NCBI GenBank assembly: GCA_031538895.1
Contig: JAVKLU010000021.1
Location: 1-43,261 of the forward strand
Direction of reading: 5' to 3'
DNA: 43,261 nt
Source: JAVKLU01 sp031538895
Lineage (GTDB): Bacteria; Pseudomonadota; Gammaproteobacteria; Burkholderiales; Burkholderiaceae
Positions within the stretch are counted from its first letter, which is position 1; the number at the start of each line of letters is the position of its first letter. Below the pieces are notes generated by a model, which ran no database searches, was not told the DNA's origin, and worked only from the letters and a program-made list of their open reading frames with translations. A program made the position numbers and the translations under genes. Positions 33,213-41,663 of this stretch are shown one piece after another.

Positions 33213-36200
33213 ATGTCTAAACGCACAGATATTCACACGATTTTGATTATTGGTGCCGGCCCAATTGTGATTGGACAAGCCTGTGAATTTGACTATTCGG
33301 GCGTACAAGCCTGTAATGCCTTGCGTAGCGAAGGTTATCGTGTGGTACTGGTCAACAGCAACCCTGCGACGATCATGACTGATCCAGAAACCGCTGATGC
33401 GACCTATATCGAACCGATTACCTGGCAAACCGTTGCGCGCATCATCGAAGTCGAACGTCCTAAAGCCAAAGGGGGATTTGCGATTTTGCCGACTATGGGC
33501 GGACAAACTGCGCTCAACTGCGCCCTGGATTTACATCGTCAAGGCATCTTGGAAAAATTTGATTGCGAATTGATTGGCGCCAAACCGGCATCGATTGAAA
33601 TGGCGGAAGACCGTCAATTATTTAAACTCGCCATGGCGCGTATTGGTCTGAACTCTGCGCGCTCTAGTATGGCTCACAGCTTGGCCGAAGCCTCGCAAGT
33701 GCAACAAGATATTGGTTTTCCCGTGATCATTCGTCCCTCCTTTACTTTAGGCGGTACCGGCGGCGGAATTGCCTACAACGAAGAAGAATTCATCACCATT
33801 TGCAAACGCGGCTTGGATGCCTCGCCCAACAAAGAATTATTGATTGAAGAATCCTTAATCGGTTGGAAAGAAATTGAAATGGAAGTTGTTCGCGATCACA
33901 AAGACAATTGCATTATTGTGTGCGGTATCGAAAACTTTGATCCGATGGGCATCCATACGGGCGACTCAATCACTGTCGCGCCGATTCAAACGCTGACTGA
34001 CAAAGAATATCAACACTTGCGCGATGCATCGATTGCGGTCTTGCGCGAAATTGGCGTCGATACTGGCGGCTCTAACGTTCAGTTTGCGATCAATCCAAAA
34101 GATGGGCGCGTAATTGTGATTGAAATGAATCCACGCGTATCCCGTTCCTCGGCCTTGGCTTCAAAAGCCACGGGCTTCCCCATTGCCAAAATCGCGGCCA
34201 AGCTTGCGGTCGGTTACACCTTGGACGAGTTGTCCAACGATATTACTGGCGGCGCAACGCCCGCCTCGTTTGAGCCGTCGATTGATTACGTGGTTGTGAA
34301 AATTCCTCGTTTCGCGTTTGAAAAATTTAAAGACGCTGATGATCGTCTCACCACGCAAATGAAATCAGTCGGTGAAGTAATGGCAATGGGACGCAACTTT
34401 ACCGAAGCGATGCAAAAAGCGATGCGCGGTTTAGAAATTGGCGTCGATGGTTTTAATGAACAAACTCAAGATATTGAAGTGATTCGTGGCGCGTTGGCAG
34501 AACCGCGTCCTGATCGAATTTGGTTTATCGGTGATGCTTTTGCCAAAGGCTTAAGTCTTGACGAAGTGCATCGTTTAACCAATATTGATAAATGGTTTTT
34601 GGCACAAATCGAATTTTTAATTGCCACTGAATTAAAACTGGAACAAACCTCTTTAACCCGTTTAAGTAAAAACGATTGGCGCGAACTCAAACGTCATGGT
34701 TTTTCAGATCGTCGCATTGCGCATTTACTCAAAACCAAAGAAGATCAAGTGCGTCAAACACGTCATAGTCATAACGTGCGCCCAGTCTACAAGCGCGTCG
34801 ATACTTGTGCAGCAGAATTTGATACCAGTACTGCCTATTTGTATTCGTCATACGATGAAGAATGCGAAGCGCGCCCAAGCAAACATAAAAAAATTATGAT
34901 TTTGGGTGGTGGCCCGAATCGAATTGGCCAAGGGATTGAGTTTGATTACTGCTGCGTTCATGCGGCCTTTGCCCTGCGTGATTTAGGGTTTGAAACCATT
35001 ATGGTGAACTGCAATCCCGAAACGGTTTCAACCGATTACGATACTTCGGATCGCTTGTACTTTGAGCCTTTAACCCTAGAAGATGTTTTAGAAATCATCG
35101 CGGTTGAACAACCGCAAGGGGTGATCGTGCAATTTGGTGGACAAACGCCGCTGAAACTGGCGCTCGCGCTAGAAGCCAACGGCGTGCCAATTATTGGCAC
35201 CTCGCCCAAAATGATTGATGCGGCAGAAGATCGCGAACAATTTCAAAAATTGGTACAGCGTTTGAATTTGTTACAACCGCCCAATCGCACCGCACGAACC
35301 ATCGCACAAGCAATCACTCATGCAACTGAAATCGGTTACCCGCTGGTAGTGCGGCCTTCATACGTGTTGGGCGGACGCGCGATGGAAATCATCCACGAAG
35401 AAGCAGAGCTTCATCGTTATATGCGCGAAGCCGTTCAAGTCTCTCACGACGCACCAGTATTGTTAGATCGATTTTTAAACGATGCCATTGAATGTGATGT
35501 CGATTGCGTTTCTGATGGTGCTGAGGTTTATATTGGCGGCGTAATGGAACACATCGAACAAGCTGGCGTGCATTCAGGCGATTCGGCGTGTAGCTTGCCC
35601 GTCCATTCTTTATCCCCCAGCACTGTTGATTTGATTAAACAACACACCCGAACCTTGGCACGTGCCCTAAATGTCATTGGTTTGATGAATGTGCAATTTG
35701 CGATTCAACAAAAAGATGGTGTCGATACCGTTTATTTACTAGAGGTCAATCCACGCGCCGCGCGCACGGTACCCTTTGTTTCCAAAGCAATTGGTATTCC
35801 ACTGGCCAAAATTGCCGCGGCGTGTATGGTCGGCAAAACGCTCAAAGAACAAGGCGTTATCACAGAAATTACACCATCTTATTTCAGTGTTAAAGAAGCG
35901 GTCTTTCCGTTTGTCAAATTCCCCGGCGTCGATACTTTGTTGGGACCTGAAATGAAGTCCACGGGCGAGGTGATGGGCATTGGTAAAACCTTTGGCGAAG
36001 CATTTGTGAAATCACAAATTGCCGCCGGTGCGCGCTTGCCATTACCCGCTAACAGCAAAGTATTTATCTCGGTCAAAAACAGCGACAAGCCACAGGTTGT
36101 GGATATTGCCCGAGACTTATTGCGTTTCGGGTTTCGCTTAGCCGCCACGCGCGGCACTGCTGCGGTCATCAGCGCGGCCGGTTTAACGGTCGAAGTCGTT

Positions 36201-36452
36201 AACAAAGTCACCGAGAGTCGTCCACATATTGTTGACTTGATCAAAAATCAAGAGATTGCTCTGGTCATCAATACTGTTGAAGAACGTCGTAATGCCATTG
36301 CCGACTCACGCTCAATTCGAACCAGTGCATTGACTGCTCGTTTAGAAACCCATACCACTTTGGCTGGCGCCCGCGCCATGATTGAAGGTATGCGCTATCT
36401 GGATAATATGAGTGTTAATACTGTGCAGGATTTGCACCGCCAACTCAATTGA
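33213..36452 (+). CDS. carB: Carbamoyl-phosphate synthase large chain
   Basis: 1079 residues, full length. Two homologous ATP-grasp halves: carboxyphosphate synthetic (about 1-400; IGAGPIVIGQACEFDYSG, RPSFTLGGTGGGIAYN, VEMNPRVSRSSALASKATG) and carbamoyl-phosphate synthetic (about 555-935; LGGGPNRIGQGIEFDYCC, RPSYVLGGRAMEI, LEVNPRAARTVPFVSKA), separated by the oligomerisation domain. The C-terminal MGS-like allosteric domain (about 936-1079; FISVKNSDKP, RGTAAVI, VNKVTESRPHIVDLI) binds UMP/ornithine-type effectors in relatives. Forms the heterodimer with CarA and feeds arginine and pyrimidine synthesis. The AT-rich leader lacks a Shine-Dalgarno sequence. Confidence 0.98.
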   Translation: MSKRTDIHTILIIGAGPIVIGQACEFDYSGVQACNALRSEGYRVVLVNSNPATIMTDPETADATYIEPITWQTVARIIEVERPKAKGGFAILPTMGGQTALNCALDLHRQGILEKFDCELIGAKPASIEMAEDRQLFKLAMARIGLNSARSSMAHSLAEASQVQQDIGFPVIIRPSFTLGGTGGGIAYNEEEFITICKRGLDASPNKELLIEESLIGWKEIEMEVVRDHKDNCIIVCGIENFDPMGIHTGDSITVAPIQTLTDKEYQHLRDASIAVLREIGVDTGGSNVQFAINPKDGRVIVIEMNPRVSRSSALASKATGFPIAKIAAKLAVGYTLDELSNDITGGATPASFEPSIDYVVVKIPRFAFEKFKDADDRLTTQMKSVGEVMAMGRNFTEAMQKAMRGLEIGVDGFNEQTQDIEVIRGALAEPRPDRIWFIGDAFAKGLSLDEVHRLTNIDKWFLAQIEFLIATELKLEQTSLTRLSKNDWRELKRHGFSDRRIAHLLKTKEDQVRQTRHSHNVRPVYKRVDTCAAEFDTSTAYLYSSYDEECEARPSKHKKIMILGGGPNRIGQGIEFDYCCVHAAFALRDLGFETIMVNCNPETVSTDYDTSDRLYFEPLTLEDVLEIIAVEQPQGVIVQFGGQTPLKLALALEANGVPIIGTSPKMIDAAEDREQFQKLVQRLNLLQPPNRTARTIAQAITHATEIGYPLVVRPSYVLGGRAMEIIHEEAELHRYMREAVQVSHDAPVLLDRFLNDAIECDVDCVSDGAEVYIGGVMEHIEQAGVHSGDSACSLPVHSLSPSTVDLIKQHTRTLARALNVIGLMNVQFAIQQKDGVDTVYLLEVNPRAARTVPFVSKAIGIPLAKIAAACMVGKTLKEQGVITEITPSYFSVKEAVFPFVKFPGVDTLLGPEMKSTGEVMGIGKTFGEAFVKSQIAAGARLPLPANSKVFISVKNSDKPQVVDIARDLLRFGFRLAATRGTAAVISAAGLTVEVVNKVTESRPHIVDLIKNQEIALVINTVEERRNAIADSRSIRTSALTARLETHTTLAGARAMIEGMRYLDNMSVNTVQDLHRQLN

Positions 36453-36506
36453 ATAGAATGCGAATGCCCTGCTCATACAATTTTTTTAATTATTAACGCT
36501 TAATTT

Positions 36507-36980
36507 ATGTCTACTCCGATTACGCTTCACGGTGCTAATTTATTGCGCAAAGAACTAGAGCGCCTCAAAAGTAAAGAACGTCCGGAGGTTATTAACGCGA
36601 TTGCAGAAGCCCGTGCGCAAGGTGATTTATCTGAAAATGCTGAATACGATGCCGCCAAAGAAAAACAAGGTTTTATTGAAGGACGGATTCAAGAAATCGA
36701 AAGCAAACTGGGCAGTGCGCAAATCATTGATCCAACCACCTTAAACGCAGATGGTCGCGTAGTGTTTGGCGCCACAGTCGAATTGGAGGCGGTTGCGGAT
36801 GGCAAAAATGTTCGCTATCAAGTTGTGGGCGAAGACGAAGCAGATTTGAAAGAAGGCAAAATTTCATTTTCATCCCCTCTAGGTCGGGCTTTAATCGGTA
36901 AACGCGTTGATGATGAAGTTGATGTCATTGCGCCATCGGGCACTATCGCGTTTCAAATTATCAATGTGGCTTATCTGTAA
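36507..36980 (+). CDS. greA: Transcription elongation factor GreA
   Basis: 157 residues. GreA enters the RNA polymerase secondary channel and stimulates cleavage of backtracked RNA. N-terminal antiparallel coiled coil (about 1-76: LRKELERLKSKERPEVINAIAEARAQ with tip motif DLSENAEYDAAKE, whose acidic residues drive cleavage) and a C-terminal FKBP-like domain (ISFSSPLGRALIGKRVDDEV). 54 bp after carB on the same strand, the usual betaproteobacterial order. No Shine-Dalgarno sequence is seen before the ATG. Confidence 0.97.
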   Translation: MSTPITLHGANLLRKELERLKSKERPEVINAIAEARAQGDLSENAEYDAAKEKQGFIEGRIQEIESKLGSAQIIDPTTLNADGRVVFGATVELEAVADGKNVRYQVVGEDEADLKEGKISFSSPLGRALIGKRVDDEVDVIAPSGTIAFQIINVAYL

Positions 36981-37008
36981 TTTTTAACTTCATTTTGAAT
37001 GGCTATAT

Positions 37009-37422
37009 ATGACTGAGACAAAAACTGCCCGCACAAAACCTACGTTTGCACAAAAAATCGAACATTTTTTATTAAAGATCACCCTGTCTTTATTGTTACT
37101 GCTCGCCGCTACCTGCGCGATTTATCTCGTAGTGGCTTATTACTTTAGCTATTCAGATGGTCAATCGGTCGGTGTCGTGCAAAAACTCTCGAAAAAAGGT
37201 TGGATCTGTAAAACGTGGGAAGGTGAGCAAATTCGTTTAAACGCCAGAAATATCGCGGTCCCTGAAAAATTTATGTTTGGCACGCGCGATGATGCCGTCG
37301 CTGAAAAAATCAATGCGAGTTTAGGAAAAGAAATTATTTTGCATTACGAACAACATCTCGGTCTACCCTCATGTTTTGGTGATACCGAATACTTTGTCAC
37401 CAATATGACTATCGCGCCCTAA
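37009..37422 (+). CDS. Conserved small single-pass membrane protein
   Basis: 137 residues. Basic cytoplasmic N-terminus (1-23), one transmembrane helix at about 24-48 (ITLSLLLLLAATCAIYLVVAYYF), then a roughly 90-residue outer domain: GVVQKLSKKGWICKTWEGEQI, VPEKFMFGTRDDAVAEKINASLGK, HYEQHLGLPSCFGDTEYFV. I recognise this pattern from conserved hypothetical proteins of betaproteobacteria, sometimes misnamed 6-phosphogluconate dehydrogenase; nothing in it resembles that enzyme. The two Cys of the outer domain could form a disulfide. Lies between greA and rsmE, same strand. Function unknown. Confidence 0.8.
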   Translation: MTETKTARTKPTFAQKIEHFLLKITLSLLLLLAATCAIYLVVAYYFSYSDGQSVGVVQKLSKKGWICKTWEGEQIRLNARNIAVPEKFMFGTRDDAVAEKINASLGKEIILHYEQHLGLPSCFGDTEYFVTNMTIAP

Positions 37423-37466
37423 GTGTCATTAAAGGTCACTAGACATCAATTGACTGACTTGATTTC

Positions 37467-38282
37467 GTGGGACGTTTTTATTTACCATCGGTGCAAAGCG
37501 GCAAGTGCGGCGATGTCGTGCCGCTGCCGATGGATTTGCACCGCCACTTATTGGTACTGCGACTCAAGCTCAACGAAGTCATCGAAGTCTTTGCCAATCC
37601 ACAACACGCATTTAGCGCGAAACTGATTGCACTCGATAAAAAGTCAAGTTTGATTCAATTGCAAGAACATTTAAGGACTCAAGCAGAACTTCCCTACCAC
37701 TTGTCATTGGTACAAGGTCTGCCTGAGGGAAAAAAGATGGATTGGATTATTGAAAAATCTGTCGAATTGGGCGTTACCGATATTTATCCCATCCAAACTG
37801 ATCGTGCGGTGGTGAAGTTAAGTACAAAGATCAGTGATGAGCGAGCACAAAATAAAATCGCACATTGGCAAGCTATTGCCGTTGCCGCGAGCGAACAATC
37901 AGGACGGGCCTTAGTCCCCAAAGTGCACCCAATCGAAGATTTAAAAACCTGGATGACACAACACGGCAACAGGACAGCCCAAAGTTTAAGCGCAATCTTG
38001 GCCTTGCATCCGCACACACCACAAAGTTTGACGCGCTACCTAAAGACAAGTGCGGTGCAGGATTGTGCGATATTGATCGGCCCTGAAGGCGGTTGGAGCC
38101 CCAACGAATATCAATTGCTACAACAATCGCAACAATCGCAACATACGCAACTGCTGAATATGGGACCAAGAGTCTTGCGTACCGAAACAGCAGGGATCGT
38201 CGCCTTGGCTCAAATTCAAGCCCTTTGGAATGTTGAGAATGTTGAGAATTTTGAAAATATCGCAGAAGTATCAAAGGATTAA
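37467..38282 (+). CDS. rsmE: 16S rRNA (uracil1498-N3)-methyltransferase RsmE
   Basis: SAM-dependent SPOUT-class enzyme methylating U1498 of 16S rRNA. 271 residues (usual 240-250, with a short variable tail). Start is GTG (MGRFYLP), since RFYxP is the family N-terminus and no ATG is suitably placed; a weak ribosome site is its only support. N-terminal PUA-like domain (1 to about 75); C-terminal trefoil-knot domain with GLPEGKKMDWIIEKSVELGV, AVAASEQSGRALVPKV, LIGPEGGWSPNEYQLLQQ and LGxRxLRTETA-like NMGPRVLRTETAGIVAL. The last 20 residues are an Asn/Glu/Val-rich extension from a short DNA repeat (GTTGAGAAT), probably slippage. Confidence 0.93.
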   Translation: MGRFYLPSVQSGKCGDVVPLPMDLHRHLLVLRLKLNEVIEVFANPQHAFSAKLIALDKKSSLIQLQEHLRTQAELPYHLSLVQGLPEGKKMDWIIEKSVELGVTDIYPIQTDRAVVKLSTKISDERAQNKIAHWQAIAVAASEQSGRALVPKVHPIEDLKTWMTQHGNRTAQSLSAILALHPHTPQSLTRYLKTSAVQDCAILIGPEGGWSPNEYQLLQQSQQSQHTQLLNMGPRVLRTETAGIVALAQIQALWNVENVENFENIAEVSKD

Positions 38283-38361
38283 ACTGTATTTAATACGGTT
38301 ACACCGCTCGTCCAAATCTTAAAATTTATTTTTATTTCATCACGATTCATCATTCTTCATT

Positions 38362-38805
38362 ATGTTTTCAGTCAATTTAAAAATTCTTGATCCGCGCGCC
38401 GCCCCTCCCGAATACGCGACTACCGGCAGTGCCGGTTTAGATTTACGCGCATGTATTGATGCGTCAATTACTATCTTAGCGGGCGCCGTTGCCATGGTGT
38501 CAACCGGACTGGCGATACATTTGGCGGATCCAGCCTACGCGGCCTTGATTCTGCCGCGTTCTGGATTGGGGCATAAAAATGGGATTGTGTTAGGAAACCT
38601 AACAGGATTGATTGATTCAGATTACCAAGGCGAATTAAAAATTTCCTTGTGGAATCGTGGGCAAGAATCTTTTACGATCGAACCGATGTCGCGAATCGCC
38701 CAGTTAATCATTGTTCCAGTTATGCAAGCGCGCTTTAACGTCGTCACCGACTTTACTGCATCGACGCGAGGTGAAGGTGGGTTTGGCAGCACTGGTGTGC
38801 GTTAA
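38362..38805 (+). CDS. dut: dUTP diphosphatase
   Basis: Hydrolyses dUTP to dUMP and pyrophosphate, keeping uracil out of DNA and providing dUMP for thymidylate. 147 residues, trimeric family. The five dUTPase motifs are all present: ATTGSAGLDLRA (motif 1), PRSGLGHKNGI (2), NLTGLIDSDYQGELKISLWN (3, with the catalytic aspartate), MSRIAQLII (4), and STRGEGGFGSTG (5). Together with dcd (40397) it forms the dUMP supply route in this cluster. AT-rich leader without a clear Shine-Dalgarno sequence. Confidence 0.97.
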   Translation: MFSVNLKILDPRAAPPEYATTGSAGLDLRACIDASITILAGAVAMVSTGLAIHLADPAYAALILPRSGLGHKNGIVLGNLTGLIDSDYQGELKISLWNRGQESFTIEPMSRIAQLIIVPVMQARFNVVTDFTASTRGEGGFGSTGVR

Positions 38806-38855
38806 TTTTAATCAAACGGCTTCTTAAAATATTTCAAAAATATTTCAAAAATACT

Positions 38856-39647
38856 ATGACTATCGTTCTTCACAACCCCGAAAACATTGCCGCAATGCGC
38901 ATCGCAGGGCGACTCGCCAGCGAAGTCCTCGATTACATCACGCCCTTTGTTGTCGCAGGCGTCACCACAAATGAACTTGATCGTTTATGTCATGACTACA
39001 TGGTTCATCAACAAAAAACCATTCCAGCACCCTTAGGTTATTGTCCGCCAGGTAGCAATAATCCTTTTCCCAAATCGATTTGCACTTCGATCAATTATCA
39101 AGTGTGTCACGGCATTCCTGGCGAACGCGTGCTCAAAAATGGCGACATCATCAACATTGATATCACCGTTATTAAAAACGGTTTTCATGGCGACACCAGT
39201 CGGATGTTTATCATCGGCCCCGCATCTCCTCTGGCACAGCGTCTATGCGAAACGACTTATGATTGTTTATGGCGCGGGATTCGCGCAGTCAAAGCTGGCG
39301 CGACTTTGGGTGATATTGGCTACGCCATTCAAAGTTATGCCGAATCCAATCATTTTTCAGTTGTACGTGAATATTGTGGACACGGCGTAGGTCAAGTTTT
39401 TCACGACGAACCACAAGTATTGCACTATGGTCGCAAAGGCGAAGGTTTAACTTTGCGCGCGGGAATGATTTTTACGATTGAGCCCATGATTAATGCGGGA
39501 CATCGCGAAACACGTGTATTGCCCGATGGCTGGAGCGTAGTGACGCGTGATCGCAGCTTGTCCGCACAATGGGAACACACCATTTTGGTCACTGAAGATG
39601 GGTTCGAAGTCCTGACCGTTTCAGATGCCAGTCCTGCGCCAACCTAA
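38856..39647 (+). CDS. map: Methionine aminopeptidase type I
   Basis: Removes the initiator methionine of nascent proteins; cytoplasmic dinuclear metalloenzyme. 263 residues, as in E. coli (264). Metal ligands visible in order: D in NIDITVIKNGFHGD (two Asp), H in CGHGVGQVFHDEP, E in FTIEPMI, E in QWEHTILV. Substrate-side His in NYQVCHGIP. No N-terminal zinc-finger extension. Here it is not next to rpsB, its frequent neighbour. The 30 bp before the ATG contain AAATATTTC repeated twice and no ribosome site. Confidence 0.97.
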   Translation: MTIVLHNPENIAAMRIAGRLASEVLDYITPFVVAGVTTNELDRLCHDYMVHQQKTIPAPLGYCPPGSNNPFPKSICTSINYQVCHGIPGERVLKNGDIINIDITVIKNGFHGDTSRMFIIGPASPLAQRLCETTYDCLWRGIRAVKAGATLGDIGYAIQSYAESNHFSVVREYCGHGVGQVFHDEPQVLHYGRKGEGLTLRAGMIFTIEPMINAGHRETRVLPDGWSVVTRDRSLSAQWEHTILVTEDGFEVLTVSDASPAPT

Positions 39648-39705
39648 GAGCTTAGGCAGTTCGTGTTAATGAGCGTGTTTATATTTTGTTCAATTATTTG
39701 TCTTC

Positions 39706-40332
39706 ATGCATGCAATCATCCTAATCTGTCGCGCATCGCAATCATGGCTGACAATAAGGTTGGCAATCAGTCTGTGCGTGCTCGGCATATCAGCCTGTGC
39801 GGCATTTGACCGCACGCGTTCGATTGAAAGCATGTCCCCTGAAGTTAAAAAAATTTTAGCACCGATCGCGCCCTATTTTATAAAAAACGAAGATATCGCG
39901 TATCAAAAAAGTGTACAAATTGGCCAACAAATCAAACAAATTCGACCACAGTTTGACTATTTTTTTACGCGTGAACAAAATGCCTGTTATGACAATTTTT
40001 TTGTCAATTTTTGTCTCACACCTTTACAAGAAGAACAAAGGTATTGGTTGACAAAGATTAAACAATTAGAGATTCAAGTTAATGCGATACAGCGTCAAGA
40101 ATCATTAAATAAAATCAATCAAGCGATTGGACAAAGACTGGCTGAAAAACCCTTACCCGAAAAGGCCGAAGGATTAGGGAATATTATTCCCAATCAAATC
40201 ATGATTGATGCGGTAAAAAATATTCGTAACGCTGAGGAAGCACGTCAAACTGCTGAGGAAGAAGCCTTTAAGAAAAAGCAACAACGCGCACTCGAAAAAC
40301 AAAATAAACTAAAAGAAAATCTGCGACCTTAA
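39706..40332 (+). CDS. Putative lipoprotein, conserved betaproteobacterial type
   Basis: 208 residues. N-terminal hydrophobic stretch (15-30) ends in a lipobox, ISAC with Cys31, so it is probably lipidated and anchored in a membrane facing the periplasm. The mature part is helical and charged. A Cys-pair motif ACYDNFFVNFCLTP (about 98-111) is the most distinctive element and recalls a family of betaproteobacterial hypothetical proteins. The C-terminal third (about 145-208) is Glu/Lys/Gln-rich and likely coiled coil. The two Cys of the motif could make a disulfide in the periplasm. Sits between map and dcd on the same strand; function unknown. Confidence 0.72.
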   Translation: MHAIILICRASQSWLTIRLAISLCVLGISACAAFDRTRSIESMSPEVKKILAPIAPYFIKNEDIAYQKSVQIGQQIKQIRPQFDYFFTREQNACYDNFFVNFCLTPLQEEQRYWLTKIKQLEIQVNAIQRQESLNKINQAIGQRLAEKPLPEKAEGLGNIIPNQIMIDAVKNIRNAEEARQTAEEEAFKKKQQRALEKQNKLKENLRP

Positions 40333-40396
40333 GGATTTCGAGTTCTAAGAGTTTTTAATCACCCCATCTTTATTCATTTACCTTCATCACCAGACT

Positions 40397-40966
40397 ATGT
40401 CTATCAAATCAGATCGTTGGATTACCGAAATGTCCTTGCAGCACAAAATGATTGAGCCCTTTTCGCCACAACAGGTAAGAACTTCGCCAACAGGTCAAAA
40501 AATTATTAGCTACGGAACCTCATCATATGGTTACGATATTCGCTGCGCGAATGAATTTAAAATTTTTACCAACATCAACAGCACCACAGTTGATCCAAAG
40601 GCCTTTGATGAAAAATCATTCGTTAATTTTTCTGGCGATGTCTGCGTGATTCCACCCAACTCTTTCGCACTTGCACGGACTTTGGAATACTTTCGTATTC
40701 CGCGCAATGTACTGACGATTTGTGTCGGCAAATCAACTTATGCGCGTTGCGGCATCATTGTTAATGTCACGCCATTTGAACCCGAATGGGAAGGTTATGT
40801 GACTTTGGAATTTTCAAACACCACCCCACTCCCTGCCAAAATTTATGCCGGCGAAGGTTGTGCGCAAGTGTTGTTTTTAGAAAGCGATGAAGTGTGTCAG
40901 GTGTCCTATAAAGACCGCAATGGCAAGTATCAAGGTCAACATGGTGTGACCTTGCCGCGTGCGTAA
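40397..40966 (+). CDS. dcd: dCTP deaminase
   Basis: Deaminates dCTP to dUTP; with Dut it yields dUMP for thymidylate synthesis. 189 residues (E. coli 193), dUTPase-like trimeric fold. Motifs: SIKSDRWI start, SYGTSSYGYDIRC (about 36-48), GKSTYARCGIIVNVTPFEPEWEGYVTLEFSN (about 114-144, with the catalytic Glu in EWEG and the Arg/Ser residues of the active site), and YKDRxGKYQGQ at the end. The long C-terminal GKYQGQHGVTLPRA is typical of proteobacterial Dcd. Monofunctional: I see no extra dUTPase features. Followed 6 bp later by a membrane-protein gene. Confidence 0.96.
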   Translation: MSIKSDRWITEMSLQHKMIEPFSPQQVRTSPTGQKIISYGTSSYGYDIRCANEFKIFTNINSTTVDPKAFDEKSFVNFSGDVCVIPPNSFALARTLEYFRIPRNVLTICVGKSTYARCGIIVNVTPFEPEWEGYVTLEFSNTTPLPAKIYAGEGCAQVLFLESDEVCQVSYKDRNGKYQGQHGVTLPRA

Positions 40967-40972
40967 ATCAAT

Positions 40973-41593
40973 ATGGATGCCCTACACAATTTTTATGGCT
41001 GGCTGGGATATTGCGTATTTTTTAGTTGGATACTGCGGCGAATGATCGATGCGCAAAAATTCATCACACTTCCTTTCTTCAAACACCACACCATTACTCG
41101 GTTTAGCCTCAACAGTCTTGGAATTATTTTATATAGTGCTTTAGCACTGTGGGCCATATTTTATCTACGCGGATTTTTTTCTGATTTATCCGTCATCACT
41201 ACGACACTATTGCTGATCATATTGGTAAGCAAGAATACAGAAATCTTACATGGAAAAATTTGGCCCATGGTAGTGGTCAGTAGTCTTGGTGTCATTTTGT
41301 ATCTCTCCGCCTTAGGCCTGCTGAATCTTGATCTCTATTCATACGGCTATCACAGCCGCGTATTGTTTGGCGCAACTTTAAGTTTGGCCGCGATCGCTCT
41401 CTTATGTGGGCAATGGCGTATCGCGTTATTATTGTTACTGACGCTGACTGTTTCATCTTTACACATCAATGCGTCACCCAATTTATGGGATGCTTTGATA
41501 GACCCTTTTTTATGTCTGTATTGTATTTTTTTGCTCCTGCGCAAAGTTTTTAATCGCGTTACTGACGCTACACAGCTCACTCGCATTACATGA
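40973..41593 (+). CDS. Polytopic membrane protein, unknown
   Basis: 206 residues with about five to six hydrophobic segments: 8-22, 44-66, 72-86, 95-118, 124-158 (probably two) and 172-190. No charged catalytic cluster, transporter signature or recognised domain. Starts 6 bp after dcd, so it is probably in the same transcript, and its ATG is the only plausible start. May be restricted to close relatives; I could not name a family. Confidence 0.65.
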   Translation: MDALHNFYGWLGYCVFFSWILRRMIDAQKFITLPFFKHHTITRFSLNSLGIILYSALALWAIFYLRGFFSDLSVITTTLLLIILVSKNTEILHGKIWPMVVVSSLGVILYLSALGLLNLDLYSYGYHSRVLFGATLSLAAIALLCGQWRIALLLLLTLTVSSLHINASPNLWDALIDPFLCLYCIFLLLRKVFNRVTDATQLTRIT

Positions 41594-41663
41594 CGTCGTC
41601 ACTTGGAAAGTTAAACCGCTCTAAAACGTATCATCTGCTCTTACGATCATTCACTCATTTGCC

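Noticed and set aside
37423..37626. 67-codon plus-strand ORF directly after the small membrane-protein gene
   Set aside because: It overlaps rsmE in another frame and its sequence has no domain character; the RFYLP start of RsmE accounts for this region.
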